64,000 nt of DNA from Parvularcula sp964219355 (GTDB lineage: Bacteria > Pseudomonadota > Alphaproteobacteria > Caulobacterales > Parvularculaceae): contig CAXPOZ010000004.1 in NCBI GenBank assembly GCA_964219355.1, forward strand, positions 372,001 to 436,000, read 5' to 3'. Numbering within the stretch: position 1 is the first letter of the stretch; each line of letters opens with the position of its first letter. Shown here piece by piece: positions 51,065 through 60,566 of this stretch. Under the pieces are notes generated by a model. It saw only the letters and a program-made list of their open reading frames with translations. It searched no databases and had not been told where the DNA came from. Made by a program: the position numbers and the translations under genes.

Positions 51065-52570
51065 ATGGCCTATAAATCCTTGCGCGACTTTATCGAGAAA
51101 CTCGAATCTGCCGGCGAGCTGATCCGGATCACCGAACCCGTCTCGACCGTACTTGAAATGACTGAGCTCCAGCGGCGGATGCTGGAGACGGGCGGCCCTG
51201 CCCTCCTGATCGAAAAGCCGGTCAGCGATGATGGCGAGCCCTCGGACATGCCTGTGCTGATCAACCTCTTCGGCACGGTCAAACGGGTCGCGATGGCGGT
51301 CACCTTTGGCGGACAGGAGCGCACGACGGGCGAAGAGCTGCGCGAGGTCGGCGAGACGCTCGCTTTCCTGCGCCAGCCCGAGCCGCCCGCAGGTCTCAAA
51401 GACGCGATGGACATGCTGCCGCTCGCCAAGCAGGTGCTCTCGATGCGGCCCTCAACGACAAAGAAGGCGCCCTGTCAGGAAGTGGTCCTGACCGGCGATG
51501 ATGTCGATCTTCACAAACTGCCGATCCAGACCTGCTGGCCCGGTGAGCCCGCGCCGCTGATCACCTGGCCGCTGATCGTCACCAAGGGGCCATCCGACAA
51601 GCGCGAAGACAATTTCAATCTCGGTATCTACCGTATGCAGAGATTGTCGAAGAACAAGACCATCATGCGCTGGCTGAAACACAGGGGCGGCGCGCAGCAT
51701 CACCAACGCTGGGGCAAGGAGAAATCAGAGCCCCTGCCCGCCGCCGCCGTCCTCGGTGCCGACCCTGGCACCATTCTCGCCGCCGTGACCCCGGTGCCCG
51801 ACACGCTGTCGGAATACCAGTTCGCAGGCCTCCTTCGCGGCAAAAAGGCCGAGCTTGTCGACTGTAAAACCATTCCGTTGAAAGTCCCCGCCGAGGCGGA
51901 GATCGTCCTTGAAGGCCATGTCAGCCTTGAGGAGTATGCGGATGAAGGCCCTTACGGCGATCACACGGGCTATTATAATTCGGTCGAGAAATTCCCGGTC
52001 TTCACCATCTCGGCGATCACCATGCGCGAGAAGCCGATCTATCTTTCGACCTTTACAGGTCGTCCGCCGGATGAACCCTCCGTCCTCGGAGAAGCCCTGA
52101 ACGAGGTCTTCATCCCCCTGCTCCAGCAGCAATTCCCGGAGATCACCGATTTCTGGCTGCCACCGGAGGGGTGCTCCTACCGGATCGCCGTCATCTCGAT
52201 TAAGAAGGCCTATCCGGGCCATGCCAAGCGGGTGATGATGGGCGCATGGTCCTACCTGCGGCAATTCATGTACACCAAATGGGTGATCGTCGTTGATGAC
52301 GATGTGAATGCCCGTGACTGGAAAGATGTCTGGTGGGCGATCAGTACCAAGATGGACCCGGCACGCGACATCACCGTGATCGAGCACACCCCCATCGACT
52401 ATCTCGACTTTGCTTCCCCTGTCTCAGGGCTCGGCTCGAAGATCGGGCTTGATGCGACCGACAAATGGGAAGGCGAGACGACCCGCGAATGGGGCGAGGT
52501 CCTGAAGATGGACGAGGATGTCGTCAAACGCGTCGATGAGATTATGGGACGGCTGGAAAGCGGTGAGTGA
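51065..52570 (+). CDS. ubiD: UbiD family decarboxylase
   Basis: 501 aa, the normal length. UbiD removes the carboxyl group of 4-hydroxy-3-polyprenylbenzoate in ubiquinone synthesis, using prenylated FMN supplied by UbiX. Conserved segments are SLRDFIEKLESAGELIRI, FNLGIYRMQ, a Glu-rich EGHVSLEEYADEGPYGDHTGYYN, and IVVDDDVNARDWKDVWWA. The start is the ATG at 51065. It is divergent from the exported Cys protein. ubiX is not seen in the window. Confidence 0.94.
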   Translation: MAYKSLRDFIEKLESAGELIRITEPVSTVLEMTELQRRMLETGGPALLIEKPVSDDGEPSDMPVLINLFGTVKRVAMAVTFGGQERTTGEELREVGETLAFLRQPEPPAGLKDAMDMLPLAKQVLSMRPSTTKKAPCQEVVLTGDDVDLHKLPIQTCWPGEPAPLITWPLIVTKGPSDKREDNFNLGIYRMQRLSKNKTIMRWLKHRGGAQHHQRWGKEKSEPLPAAAVLGADPGTILAAVTPVPDTLSEYQFAGLLRGKKAELVDCKTIPLKVPAEAEIVLEGHVSLEEYADEGPYGDHTGYYNSVEKFPVFTISAITMREKPIYLSTFTGRPPDEPSVLGEALNEVFIPLLQQQFPEITDFWLPPEGCSYRIAVISIKKAYPGHAKRVMMGAWSYLRQFMYTKWVIVVDDDVNARDWKDVWWAISTKMDPARDITVIEHTPIDYLDFASPVSGLGSKIGLDATDKWEGETTREWGEVLKMDEDVVKRVDEIMGRLESGE

Positions 52571-52776
52571 CCACTGCGCTAAAGCGGCGAAGCAGGAGCG
52601 CATCACCCCATAAACGAACATCGGCAGGGAATTAAAAGTGTCTGACTGTCGCTAAGTAAGGCGTCTCAGATGGGATCGTTGCCAGAGGCAAAAAAAATTA
52701 GGCTTCCAGAAAGTTCGCAACTTCTTGATAACCATAAAACTTTATCTTTCAGGTGAAGTCATTTCACGTTGTGTAC

Positions 52777-53727
52777 ATGCCGAATTCACTGAAACAGGAT
52801 CCGTACCGCCAAGCCCTGCAACGGCTGAACAGGATCTCATTCCTGCATCAGGATGACTTCCAGGGTTATTTGCACGAGATATTACGGGTCGGCCGCGACA
52901 TTTTTCAAAGTGATAACGGCTTTTGCTCCCAGATCACTGGGGACATCTATCATGTCTTTGACGTGGTCGGAGATTCTTGGGGCATCCGCAAGGGAGACAA
53001 CCTCCCTCTCAAAGATACGCTCTGTGCAACAATCATCTCGTCTGACAAACCTCTGGCTCTAGATGACCTTTCTGGTGATGATGCAAGCTGCCATCCCGCC
53101 CTGCCCGCAGATGCCTTCGGCAGTTATATCGGTGTTCCCCTCCTTATTGATGGGGCTCTCTTCGGGACCTTAAGTTTCGCTAGCAAGTCGCCGCGCAAAA
53201 TCCCGTTCACTGAGGATGACATCGAACTCATCTCTTTGATGGCGACTGGCATCAGCTCGGGCTTTAAGCTCAAAAAGACAGCAGAGATGCTGCGCTTTTC
53301 AAATGAGCAGATGCAACTCATCCTCGACAACATCCCGGCACGGATCTGGTTCAAGGATGACAAGAACAGGATTCTCAAAGCCAACAGGGCCGCTGCGCAA
53401 TCCATGGGCTTCAGCAATCCTGCTGACCTTGAAAATGCCGACACCTACGAGCTGTTCCCTAAACAGGCGGCCAAATATCATGCCGATGATCTCGAAGTCC
53501 TCGACAGCGGCAATGCCTATACCGGGATTATTGAGCGCTATACGCCTGACGGGATGGAAGAAGGCTGGATCAGCACGGATAAAATCCCTCTTAGGCTCGA
53601 AGATGGCCGCCGCGCTCTGCTTGTGGTGTCGATGGATATTACCGATCAGGTCGCAAATGGATATAGCGAGGAGACGCCGTCTCCTTCGACTATTACGTAC
53701 CGCAAGCGTGATCTTTCGGAGAGCTAG
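52777..53727 (+). CDS. GAF-PAS sensor protein lacking an output domain
   Basis: About 316 aa. Residues roughly 15-170 form a GAF domain (SYIGVPLLIDGALFGTLSFASKSPR, FTEDDIELISLMATGIS). Residues 185-300 form a PAS domain (ILDNIPARIWFKDDKNRILKANRAAAQSMGF, WISTDKIPLRLEDGRRALLVVSMDITD). After the PAS only about 25 residues remain, so there is no kinase, cyclase, phosphodiesterase or DNA-binding domain. It would sense a small ligand or light through GAF/PAS and act on a partner protein. The start is unclear: GTG 52753 or ATG 52777, neither with a good ribosome-binding site. Confidence 0.75.
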   Translation: MPNSLKQDPYRQALQRLNRISFLHQDDFQGYLHEILRVGRDIFQSDNGFCSQITGDIYHVFDVVGDSWGIRKGDNLPLKDTLCATIISSDKPLALDDLSGDDASCHPALPADAFGSYIGVPLLIDGALFGTLSFASKSPRKIPFTEDDIELISLMATGISSGFKLKKTAEMLRFSNEQMQLILDNIPARIWFKDDKNRILKANRAAAQSMGFSNPADLENADTYELFPKQAAKYHADDLEVLDSGNAYTGIIERYTPDGMEEGWISTDKIPLRLEDGRRALLVVSMDITDQVANGYSEETPSPSTITYRKRDLSES

Positions 53728-53847
53728 GGTTCCCTGCTCCCCCTAGAATTCCTGCCGCTGACCGCAAAACTTCTGTGCAGCTTGGGCACTGGCGTGACCG
53801 GATCATGAACCCTACCTCAGCCGTCTGAAGGCAACGAGGACACCCCC

Positions 53848-54543
53848 ATGACCCAGCCCATCGAGCTTTATTTCTGGCCGACGCCCAATGGCCACAAGAT
53901 CACAATCGCGCTGGAAGAGATGAATCTTCCTTACACGATCCATTACGTCAATATCGGCAAGGGCGACCAGTTCGCGCCCGACTTCCTGAAGATCGCGCCG
54001 AATAACAAGATGCCCGCCATCGTTGACCCCGTCTCGATCGATGGAGAGCCACTCTCGCTTTTTGAATCCGGTGCCATCCTGCAATATCTTGCGCGCAAGA
54101 CGGGCCTTTATGCCGGTGAGACACCGCGCCAGCAGGCGATCATCGAGCAATGGCTGATGTGGCAGATGGGCGGGCTCGGCCCCATGGCGGGACAGGCCCA
54201 CCACTTCCTCAATTACGCGCCCGAAGACGTCCCCTACGGCAAAAAGCGGTATAAGGATGAAGTTAACCGCCTCTATGGCGTTCTCAACAAACAGCTTGAG
54301 AAGAATGAGTTCGTCGCCGGCGCCTATTCCATCGCCGACATGGCGATCTACCCTTGGGCGCGGCTCTGGGAAAATCAGGCCCAGGACATTGCCCAATTCC
54401 CCGCTATGAAGGACTGGCTGGAGCGTGTCGCGACCCGTCCGGGCGTCGAGCGCGGCATGTCGGTTGGCAAGGAAGCGCCGAAAACCAATCTCGCTGACGA
54501 CAAGGAAGCGCAGAAAATTCTGTTCGGTCAGCGCGCCGGATAA
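53848..54543 (+). CDS. Glutathione S-transferase, YfcG/Nu-class-like
   Basis: 231 aa. The thioredoxin-like N-terminus IELYFWPTPNGHKITIALEE, with the NGHK active-site pattern, resembles the YfcG/YghU group of glutathione-dependent disulfide reductases. NNKMPAIVDP holds the cis-proline and the C-terminal helical domain carries YSIADMAIYPWARLW. It is soluble. No partner gene is nearby, so the physiological substrate is unknown. Confidence 0.9.
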   Translation: MTQPIELYFWPTPNGHKITIALEEMNLPYTIHYVNIGKGDQFAPDFLKIAPNNKMPAIVDPVSIDGEPLSLFESGAILQYLARKTGLYAGETPRQQAIIEQWLMWQMGGLGPMAGQAHHFLNYAPEDVPYGKKRYKDEVNRLYGVLNKQLEKNEFVAGAYSIADMAIYPWARLWENQAQDIAQFPAMKDWLERVATRPGVERGMSVGKEAPKTNLADDKEAQKILFGQRAG

Positions 54544-54561
54544 TCACCCTATGGCTGTATT

Positions 54562-54912
54562 CTAGAGGTCTGATTCGCCCCTGAGCCGTTCGGCATTGTC
54601 CCGCAATGTCTTACGGCCGGGGGCCATCCAGGCATCAAAAGCGCCCTGCACAAGGTCGGTGCCCGCTGGCGTACTCCACGCATTAAAGACCGCATCAAAG
54701 CAGTATTTTTGGAGAGAAATGAAGCCGTCGACCGCTGCATCGGCTTTCTCCAGCACCATCCGTTCGGCTTCGAGACGACGTGCCGGGGTCGGATCAGCCA
54801 TCGTAAGCGCCAGCATGGGCAGGCGTGCTGACAGCACTTCCGTGACCGCTTCGAAATCTTTCCAGATATTCGCCTGGTGCATCATGGATATGACTGTTGC
54901 CTGCGTCGCCAT
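54562..54912 (-). CDS. Uncharacterised helical protein, possibly phasin-like
   Basis: About 116 aa, predicted helical. The C-terminus reads LVQGAFDAWMAPGRKTLRDNAERL, a pattern with the proline and Asn-Ala-x-Arg-Leu seen in some phasin-like proteins. Residues 15-90 form amphipathic helices (FEAVTEVLSARLPMLALTM, EKADAAVDGFISLQKYCFDAVFNAW). A phasin role (polyhydroxyalkanoate granule coat) is only a weak guess, and no PHA genes are in the window. The ATG at 54912 is preferred over the TTG at 54921. Confidence 0.55.
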   Translation of the reverse strand: MATQATVISMMHQANIWKDFEAVTEVLSARLPMLALTMADPTPARRLEAERMVLEKADAAVDGFISLQKYCFDAVFNAWSTPAGTDLVQGAFDAWMAPGRKTLRDNAERLRGESDL

Positions 54913-54968
54913 CCGGCGCAACCGCGTGATAAGAGAGCGGGGAAAAAACTTTCCCGTGAGGAGGAACC

Positions 54969-55580
54969 ATGACGCTCACCATCTATCACGCCAAATTTGC
55001 GCGTTCTGTCAGGGTCATCTGGGCCTGTGAAGAGCTCGGCCTGCCCTATGAAGTTGAGGAAGTCAGCCTGCATCACGGAAGAAAGGCGCCGGAGGGGGAT
55101 CCGAATATTCACCCCTTACAGAAAGTCCCTGCCCTGAAAGATGGCGATGTTGAGATGTTCGAGAGCCTCGGCATTCTCGACTATATCTTTGCACGATATA
55201 AAGACGAGCTTCGCCCTAAGCCCGAAAGTGATGAGTACCCGGCCTATTGCCAGTGGTATCATTTCGGCGAAGCGACTTTAGCCCCTTACGTTACCATGGC
55301 GCTGGGGCACCGCGCGCTTCTGCCCGAGAAAATGCGGATCGAGGCGATGGCTGGCTGGGGCGAACGCGAGGCAAAGAAATGTTTCGCGCTGATGGCCAAA
55401 CCGCTGGAGACGCAAGACTACCTCCTGCCGAGCGGGTTCTCGGCGGCGGATATTTCCTGCGGCTACATGCTGCTGCTCGCAAAATTCGCCAAGATTTTCG
55501 ACGGGGCGCCGGAGCCAGTCACCGCTTACTTCAAGCGGATCACCGAACGCCCGGCATGGAAGAAAGCTACCTCACTCTGA
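54969..55580 (+). CDS. Glutathione S-transferase family protein
   Basis: 203 aa. The N-terminal thioredoxin-like domain begins MTLTIYHAKFARSVRVIWACEELGLPYEV, with a Ser/Arg pair in the active-site position, and has QKVPALKDGDVEMFESLGILDY. The C-terminal helical domain includes GFSAADISCGYMLL. It conjugates or reduces electrophiles with glutathione; substrate unknown. The 3' end overlaps the convergent helicase gene by 9 nt. Confidence 0.9.
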   Translation: MTLTIYHAKFARSVRVIWACEELGLPYEVEEVSLHHGRKAPEGDPNIHPLQKVPALKDGDVEMFESLGILDYIFARYKDELRPKPESDEYPAYCQWYHFGEATLAPYVTMALGHRALLPEKMRIEAMAGWGEREAKKCFALMAKPLETQDYLLPSGFSAADISCGYMLLLAKFAKIFDGAPEPVTAYFKRITERPAWKKATSL

Positions 55581-58103
55581 GGACGGCGAATTCATCATCT
55601 CATCGAGCAGATCCTGTTCAAGGGCGGCGAGGATGGCCTCGCCCGCCCCGCCCGGCACGGTCTCGCGGCTGATCTCCATCATCACCGGGACCGCGAGGGG
55701 CGAGACCTGATCGAGTGCGCGGTGGACAAGATGCCCCCTCGCCCGTTGGAGCAGGGATTGCAGCCGGGAGATATCGAGGAACCCGGCTGAGGCATCCGCC
55801 CACGCCGCTTTCAGCAGGATATGGTCCGGCTCATGCTCGCGCAGCACATTATAGATGAGCGAGGTCGAGAAGGCGATCTGGCGGCCTGATTTATCCCCGC
55901 CCAGATGATTTCGTTCTATCATGCCAGCGATGATCGCACAGTTCCGGAAGGTCCATTTCATAAGATTGGCTTCGGCGAGCCAGGCTTCGAGGTCATCCCC
56001 CAGCATGTCCTCATCAAAAAGCGCATCGAAATCGAGGCCGCTCGGATCCTGCCGCATCCAGATCGAGAGAGCGTATTCTGTGGGACAGAACCCCAAGGGC
56101 TGCATGCCTGCGCGTTCGAGCCGCTTGGTCAGGAGCGTGCCGAGCGACTGATGCGCGATCCGTCCGTCGAAAGGATAGCAGACGAGGAAATACCATCCCC
56201 GCCGCTCGAAGGTCTCGATCAGAAATTCATCCGGTTTCGGAATATATGATTTCTGTTCCTGCAGGGTGAGCCACTCGCCGACCTGCGGAGGCAATGCACC
56301 CCAATGCGCGCGGTCGGCCAGCATTTCCCTCACCCGCCCAGCCAGAAAACTCGATATTGGCAGTTTCGATCCCGCCCATGTCGGAATGCGAGGGTTTTCC
56401 TCGGGCGCGCGAGAGACATAGACCTCCATCCCCTCCGAACCCTCAAACCGCAGCACCTCACCCGCAAAAAGGAACGTGTCGCCGCTGGTCAGCTGGGTAA
56501 TGAACCATTCCTCGATCGTCCCCAGCTTCGGCCCCGGATGGGTGCGTCCCGGACGGCCATTCTTGCCGCGCGAGACCCTCCCCAGACGGACGGTATAGAC
56601 GGGCAGCTCGACAATGGTACCTGAATTGAGACGATAAAGCTGTGCAGTCTTCGGATCCCGGATGCGCATACGGCCATCGGGCAATTTCACGATCCGGCGG
56701 TAGCGGTCATATGCCCGCATCGAATAGCCGCCGGTCGCCACAAATTCGAGCGCCTGACCGAACAGCTCTCGGGGCAACTCCGCATAGGGCGCCGCCGAGG
56801 TGATCTCACGATAGAGCGCATCCGGATGAAATGGCTCGGCGCAGGCCATGCCCCAGATATGTTGGCAGAGGACATCAAGCGCGCCGCCCCGTTCAGGCTC
56901 ACCATCTAGAAGCCCCGCCTCAACCGCTTCCTTGGCCGCCACGCATTCGAGGACTTCGAACCTGTTGCCGGGAACGAGAAGCGCGCGGCTCGCCTCATCC
57001 ATCCGGTGATTGGCCCGCCCGATCCGTTGGACCAGCCGTGCTGCGCCCTTGGGTGCCCCGATACAGATGACGAGATCGACCGCCCCCCAATCAATCCCGA
57101 GATCAAGCGTCGCGGTACAGACGACTGCCCGCAGGCGCCCCGCCACCATTGCCGCCTCGACCCGCTCTCGTTGCTCCTGGTCAAGACTGCCATGATGAAG
57201 CGCGATTTCGAGATTGTCGTCATTCATCCGCCAAAGCTCGGCAAAGCAGATTTCCGCCTGACTGCGCGTATTGGTGAAAATCAGCGCGGTATTCGCTGTC
57301 TTGATCGCCTCATATATCCCGGCAAAAGCATGACGCCCCGTATGCCCGGCCCAGGGGATGTGGTCCCCCGGCGTCAGCACACGGACTTCCGGCCTTGCCC
57401 CGCCCTTGCCGAGGACCAGTGCCGAGCGCACCTCCTCCCCTGCCTCCGGCTGGGCGACGAGATAGCGCTGCAGCGGCACGGGGTCATCGACCGTCGCAGA
57501 GAGGCCAAGGCATCTGACCGCGGGCACCATGCTGCGCAGCCGGGCAAAGCAGAGCGACAGCAGGTCGCCACGTTTCTTGCCCGCAATCGCATGAAGCTCA
57601 TCGATGATGATGGTCTTGAGCCCGGCGAAAAGATCGTCTGCGGAAGGATGCGCCAGCAGAAGCGAGATCTGCTCTGGCGTCGTTAGCAGCATGTCAGGGG
57701 GCCGCACCCGCTGGCGCTGTTTGACATGACTCGATGTGTCCCCTGTCCGGGCCTCGATCACAATATCAAGACCCATCTCCGCGACCGGCGCCTCAAGGTT
57801 GCGCGCAATATCGACGGCCAGTGCCTTCAATGGCGAGATGTAGAGCGTGTGGAGCGAGCGCTCATTCTGCGGGCTGCGATCAAGCTCGATCAGCGAGGGC
57901 AGGAACCCGGCCAGCGTCTTGCCGCCGCCGGTCGGCGCGATCAACAAACAGGAGCGTCCTGCCTCAGCATGGGCGAGCATCTCCGCCTGATGAGCACGCA
58001 AGTGCCAGCCGCGGTCATCGAACCAGCGGGCAAATTTCGGCGGCAAGACAGCAGAATCATTCAGAGACTCTGCGCCCGCGCCCCTTTTCTTGGCACCAGA
58101 CAT
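55572..58103 (-). CDS. Ligase-associated DEXH-box helicase (Lhr-like)
   Basis: 843 aa superfamily 2 helicase. Motif I is LLIAPTGGGKTLAGFLPS, motif II is IIIDELHAI (DELH), motif III is LGLSATVDDP, and the second RecA domain holds ALIFTNTRSQAEICF and QRIGRANHRMDEAS. A winged-helix and Lhr-type C-terminal region follow. The length and motifs fit the ligase-associated DNA damage response helicases, which usually sit beside an ATP-dependent DNA ligase and a metallophosphatase. Those partners are not next to it here. The ATG at 58103 is divergent from manC. Confidence 0.9.
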   Translation of the reverse strand: MSGAKKRGAGAESLNDSAVLPPKFARWFDDRGWHLRAHQAEMLAHAEAGRSCLLIAPTGGGKTLAGFLPSLIELDRSPQNERSLHTLYISPLKALAVDIARNLEAPVAEMGLDIVIEARTGDTSSHVKQRQRVRPPDMLLTTPEQISLLLAHPSADDLFAGLKTIIIDELHAIAGKKRGDLLSLCFARLRSMVPAVRCLGLSATVDDPVPLQRYLVAQPEAGEEVRSALVLGKGGARPEVRVLTPGDHIPWAGHTGRHAFAGIYEAIKTANTALIFTNTRSQAEICFAELWRMNDDNLEIALHHGSLDQEQRERVEAAMVAGRLRAVVCTATLDLGIDWGAVDLVICIGAPKGAARLVQRIGRANHRMDEASRALLVPGNRFEVLECVAAKEAVEAGLLDGEPERGGALDVLCQHIWGMACAEPFHPDALYREITSAAPYAELPRELFGQALEFVATGGYSMRAYDRYRRIVKLPDGRMRIRDPKTAQLYRLNSGTIVELPVYTVRLGRVSRGKNGRPGRTHPGPKLGTIEEWFITQLTSGDTFLFAGEVLRFEGSEGMEVYVSRAPEENPRIPTWAGSKLPISSFLAGRVREMLADRAHWGALPPQVGEWLTLQEQKSYIPKPDEFLIETFERRGWYFLVCYPFDGRIAHQSLGTLLTKRLERAGMQPLGFCPTEYALSIWMRQDPSGLDFDALFDEDMLGDDLEAWLAEANLMKWTFRNCAIIAGMIERNHLGGDKSGRQIAFSTSLIYNVLREHEPDHILLKAAWADASAGFLDISRLQSLLQRARGHLVHRALDQVSPLAVPVMMEISRETVPGGAGEAILAALEQDLLDEMMNSPSSE

Positions 58104-58159
58104 CGCCTAACCGATACGCGTCCGCCGCCCCTCGCGGCAATAACCGGATTTGGCACCAC

Positions 58160-59239
58160 ATGACCGAGATTTTTCCCGTCATCATGGCAGGCGGCACCGG
58201 CACAAGGCTCTGGCCGCTTTCGCGGCGGGCCCATCCCAAGCAGTTCCAGCCGCTCCTGTCCGAGAAATCCATGCTGGCCGAGACCACCGACCGGCTGACA
58301 GCGATTGACGGCATCCAGCTCGCCGACCCGATGGTCATCTGCGGCGCGGCGCACGAAACGCTCGTGCGGGAGTCTTTTGACGGTGAGACGCGCAAGCTGG
58401 GCCGGATGGTCTTGGAGCCTGAGGGCCGGAACACGGCGCCCGTCGCGATCATCGCGGCGTCACTGGCTGCCGAAGAAAATGAAGACGCCCTCGTCCTCCT
58501 CCTGCCGGCCGATCACCACATCGCTGATCCGGCAGCCTTTGGCGATGCGGTCCGCAAGGCGGCCGCGGCGGCAGAACAGGGATATCTGACCACGTTCGGG
58601 ATTGCGCCGTCGCACCCGGAAACCGGCTACGGCTATATCCTGCGTGGCGAGCCGCTCTCTGATGGAGCGTATACGGTCGAACAATTCGTTGAAAAACCAG
58701 ATCGCGAGACGGCCGAAGCCTATCTGAAAGATGACCGCTATAGCTGGAACGCCGGGATCTTCCTCTTCCCGGCTCGCCTCCTTCTCAAGGAAGCCGAGGC
58801 CCATGCGCCGGAGATCCTGCGGGCCAGCATCGATGCGCTGCGTGCCTCCATGCGGACGACAGACAAGATCGCCCTTGATGCGGAAGCCTTCGCGGCCGTG
58901 CCGGGTGACTCGATTGACTATGCGATCATGGAGCGGACAGACCGCGCAGCCGTCATCGGTCCGGTCAGCATGGGTTGGAACGATATCGGCTCCTGGCATG
59001 CCGTCCGTGAGCTGAAAGGCGCAACCGAAGGCCATAACGCGGCGGACAATGCAATTGTTAGCAATTGCCATAACACGCTGGTCCATTCCGACGGCCCGCT
59101 GGTGGCCGCGATCGGACTTGAGAATGTCGTCATCATCGCAACCGGCGATGCGGTGCTCGTCGTCGATGCCGACCACGCACAAGAGGTGAAGGGCGTCATC
59201 GATACGCTCAAAGCCGCCGGCCGGGACGATCTGCTCTAG
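58160..59239 (+). CDS. manC: Mannose-1-phosphate guanylyltransferase
   Basis: About 359 aa. It makes GDP-mannose from mannose-1-phosphate and GTP for surface polysaccharides. The nucleotide-binding loop MAGGTGTRLWPLSRRAHPKQF is at the very start; EPEGRNTAPVAI, ETGYGYI, FVEKPD and YSWNAGIFLFPA follow in family order. It lacks the C-terminal isomerase domain of the bifunctional enzymes, which may explain the AGE-family gene immediately downstream. The start is the ATG at 58160, opposite the helicase gene start. Confidence 0.94.
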   Translation: MTEIFPVIMAGGTGTRLWPLSRRAHPKQFQPLLSEKSMLAETTDRLTAIDGIQLADPMVICGAAHETLVRESFDGETRKLGRMVLEPEGRNTAPVAIIAASLAAEENEDALVLLLPADHHIADPAAFGDAVRKAAAAAEQGYLTTFGIAPSHPETGYGYILRGEPLSDGAYTVEQFVEKPDRETAEAYLKDDRYSWNAGIFLFPARLLLKEAEAHAPEILRASIDALRASMRTTDKIALDAEAFAAVPGDSIDYAIMERTDRAAVIGPVSMGWNDIGSWHAVRELKGATEGHNAADNAIVSNCHNTLVHSDGPLVAAIGLENVVIIATGDAVLVVDADHAQEVKGVIDTLKAAGRDDLL

Positions 59240-59243
59240 GAAT

Positions 59244-60410
59244 ATGGCGGAGACGGATCTCATCTCCGCAGCCGCTCGTCTGAAAGACTGGCTCGTCGAG
59301 GCGGCGCTGCCCCTTTGGGCCAATGCTGCACTCGACCCCACAGGCGGTTATTACGAAGACCTGACCCCGCAAGGCGCACCGCGTAAGGACCAGATCCGTC
59401 GGGTACGCGTTCAGCCGCGCCAGGCCTATGTTTACGCCCATGCCGCCCATCTTGGCTGGAGCGATCAGGCCCGCGCCTTCTCCGATCACGGCTTTGATTA
59501 TCTTCTGTCCAAAGCGGCCTTCGGGGATCCGCTGGATCCTGCCAGTTTTGATGGCTTTGCACATCGTCTTCACCCGGATGGAAGTGTCGCCGATCCGCGC
59601 CTAGATACCTACGATCACGCCTTCGTGCTGCTCGCTTGCGCGTGGCGGATAAGAGCATTCGGAGATGACCGTTCACGACAGGTTGCCAAGGCAACGCTTG
59701 GTTTTCTCGACCGGGAGTGCGGCCAACCCGATGGCAGCTATCTGGAAGGTCGCCCGCATCAAGGCCCACGCCGCCAGAACCCGCATATGCATCTCTTTGA
59801 AGCCTTCATGGCGCTTTTCGAAGCGACGGGGGATGACGCAAATCTCGAAAGAGCGCGGCGGGTCTTCGCCCTTTTCCAAGCGCATTTTCTGGACACGGAG
59901 CAGACCGTGTTGCGGGAGTTCTTCCAGGATGACTGGCAGCTTTCTGCCGATAAGGGCCATCTGATCGAGCCCGGCCACATGATGGAATGGTGCTGGCTGC
60001 TCGACCAATATGAAGCACTGACGGGTGAGGATATGTCCGAGCTTATCGGAAGGCTTTATACCGCCGCAGAGCCTCTTGGGCTTGAGCCGCAAAGCGGCTT
60101 TCTGGTTGATTGCATCTCACTTGATCCAACTCGGCCCATTCCGCCTGCGCAGCGGACATGGGTGCAGACGGAATATATCAAGGCCACCTTGGTTCGGGCA
60201 CGGCGCGGCGAGACAGCGTTTGCCAGCAAAGCCGCCTGTCTGATCAACACACTTTTTGAGACGTATCTGAAAAGCGACGTCCCCGGCGGATATACCGACC
60301 GCTATGGCGCGGACGGCGAGGTCATCTCAGAAGCCATGCCAGTTTCAACGCTCTATCATTTAATGAGCCTTGGCGCCGAAGCGGACCGGACGCTCAAGGC
60401 CCTCGGCTGA
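59244..60410 (+). CDS. AGE-family sugar epimerase/isomerase
   Basis: 388 aa, the length of N-acylglucosamine 2-epimerases, with an (alpha/alpha)6 barrel built from helical pairs. Conserved features are YYEDLTPQGAP, RVRVQPRQAYVYAHAAHLGW, DTYDHAFVLLACAW, RRQNPHMHLFEAFMALFEATG, and EPGHMMEWCWLLDQYE, which holds likely catalytic His and Glu. It follows manC by 4 nt, so it probably supplies mannose-6-phosphate or a similar sugar to GDP-mannose synthesis (inference from context). Confidence 0.88.
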   Translation: MAETDLISAAARLKDWLVEAALPLWANAALDPTGGYYEDLTPQGAPRKDQIRRVRVQPRQAYVYAHAAHLGWSDQARAFSDHGFDYLLSKAAFGDPLDPASFDGFAHRLHPDGSVADPRLDTYDHAFVLLACAWRIRAFGDDRSRQVAKATLGFLDRECGQPDGSYLEGRPHQGPRRQNPHMHLFEAFMALFEATGDDANLERARRVFALFQAHFLDTEQTVLREFFQDDWQLSADKGHLIEPGHMMEWCWLLDQYEALTGEDMSELIGRLYTAAEPLGLEPQSGFLVDCISLDPTRPIPPAQRTWVQTEYIKATLVRARRGETAFASKAACLINTLFETYLKSDVPGGYTDRYGADGEVISEAMPVSTLYHLMSLGAEADRTLKALG

Positions 60411-60487
60411 CCTCTAATTCCTCTCCTCACGCCCGAAAATTATCCCCGCCCGACCAGACGCGCCTATTCTCCTAAATGCGCGCATAC

Positions 60488-60515
60488 AAAAAGGGCGGCC
60501 CGAAGACCGCCCTTT
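60488..60515 (-). terminator. Intrinsic terminator of the TonB-dependent receptor gene
   Basis: AAAGGGCGG (60490-60498) and CCGCCCTTT (60507-60515) form a perfect 9-bp stem with an 8-nt loop. On the minus strand the stem is followed by a T run. It lies about 50 nt past the receptor stop codon and may also act weakly on the AGE gene. Confidence 0.8.
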
Positions 60516-60566
60516 CCTTACGCCACTGAAGTTTTACTCAGTACGCAACTTTACATTTTTGTCCGA

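Noticed and set aside
52690..52710. TTGCC-AGA-GGCAA hairpin followed by an A run
   Set aside because: The run is A on the plus strand and lies on the wrong side for a minus-strand terminator; no gene needs it.
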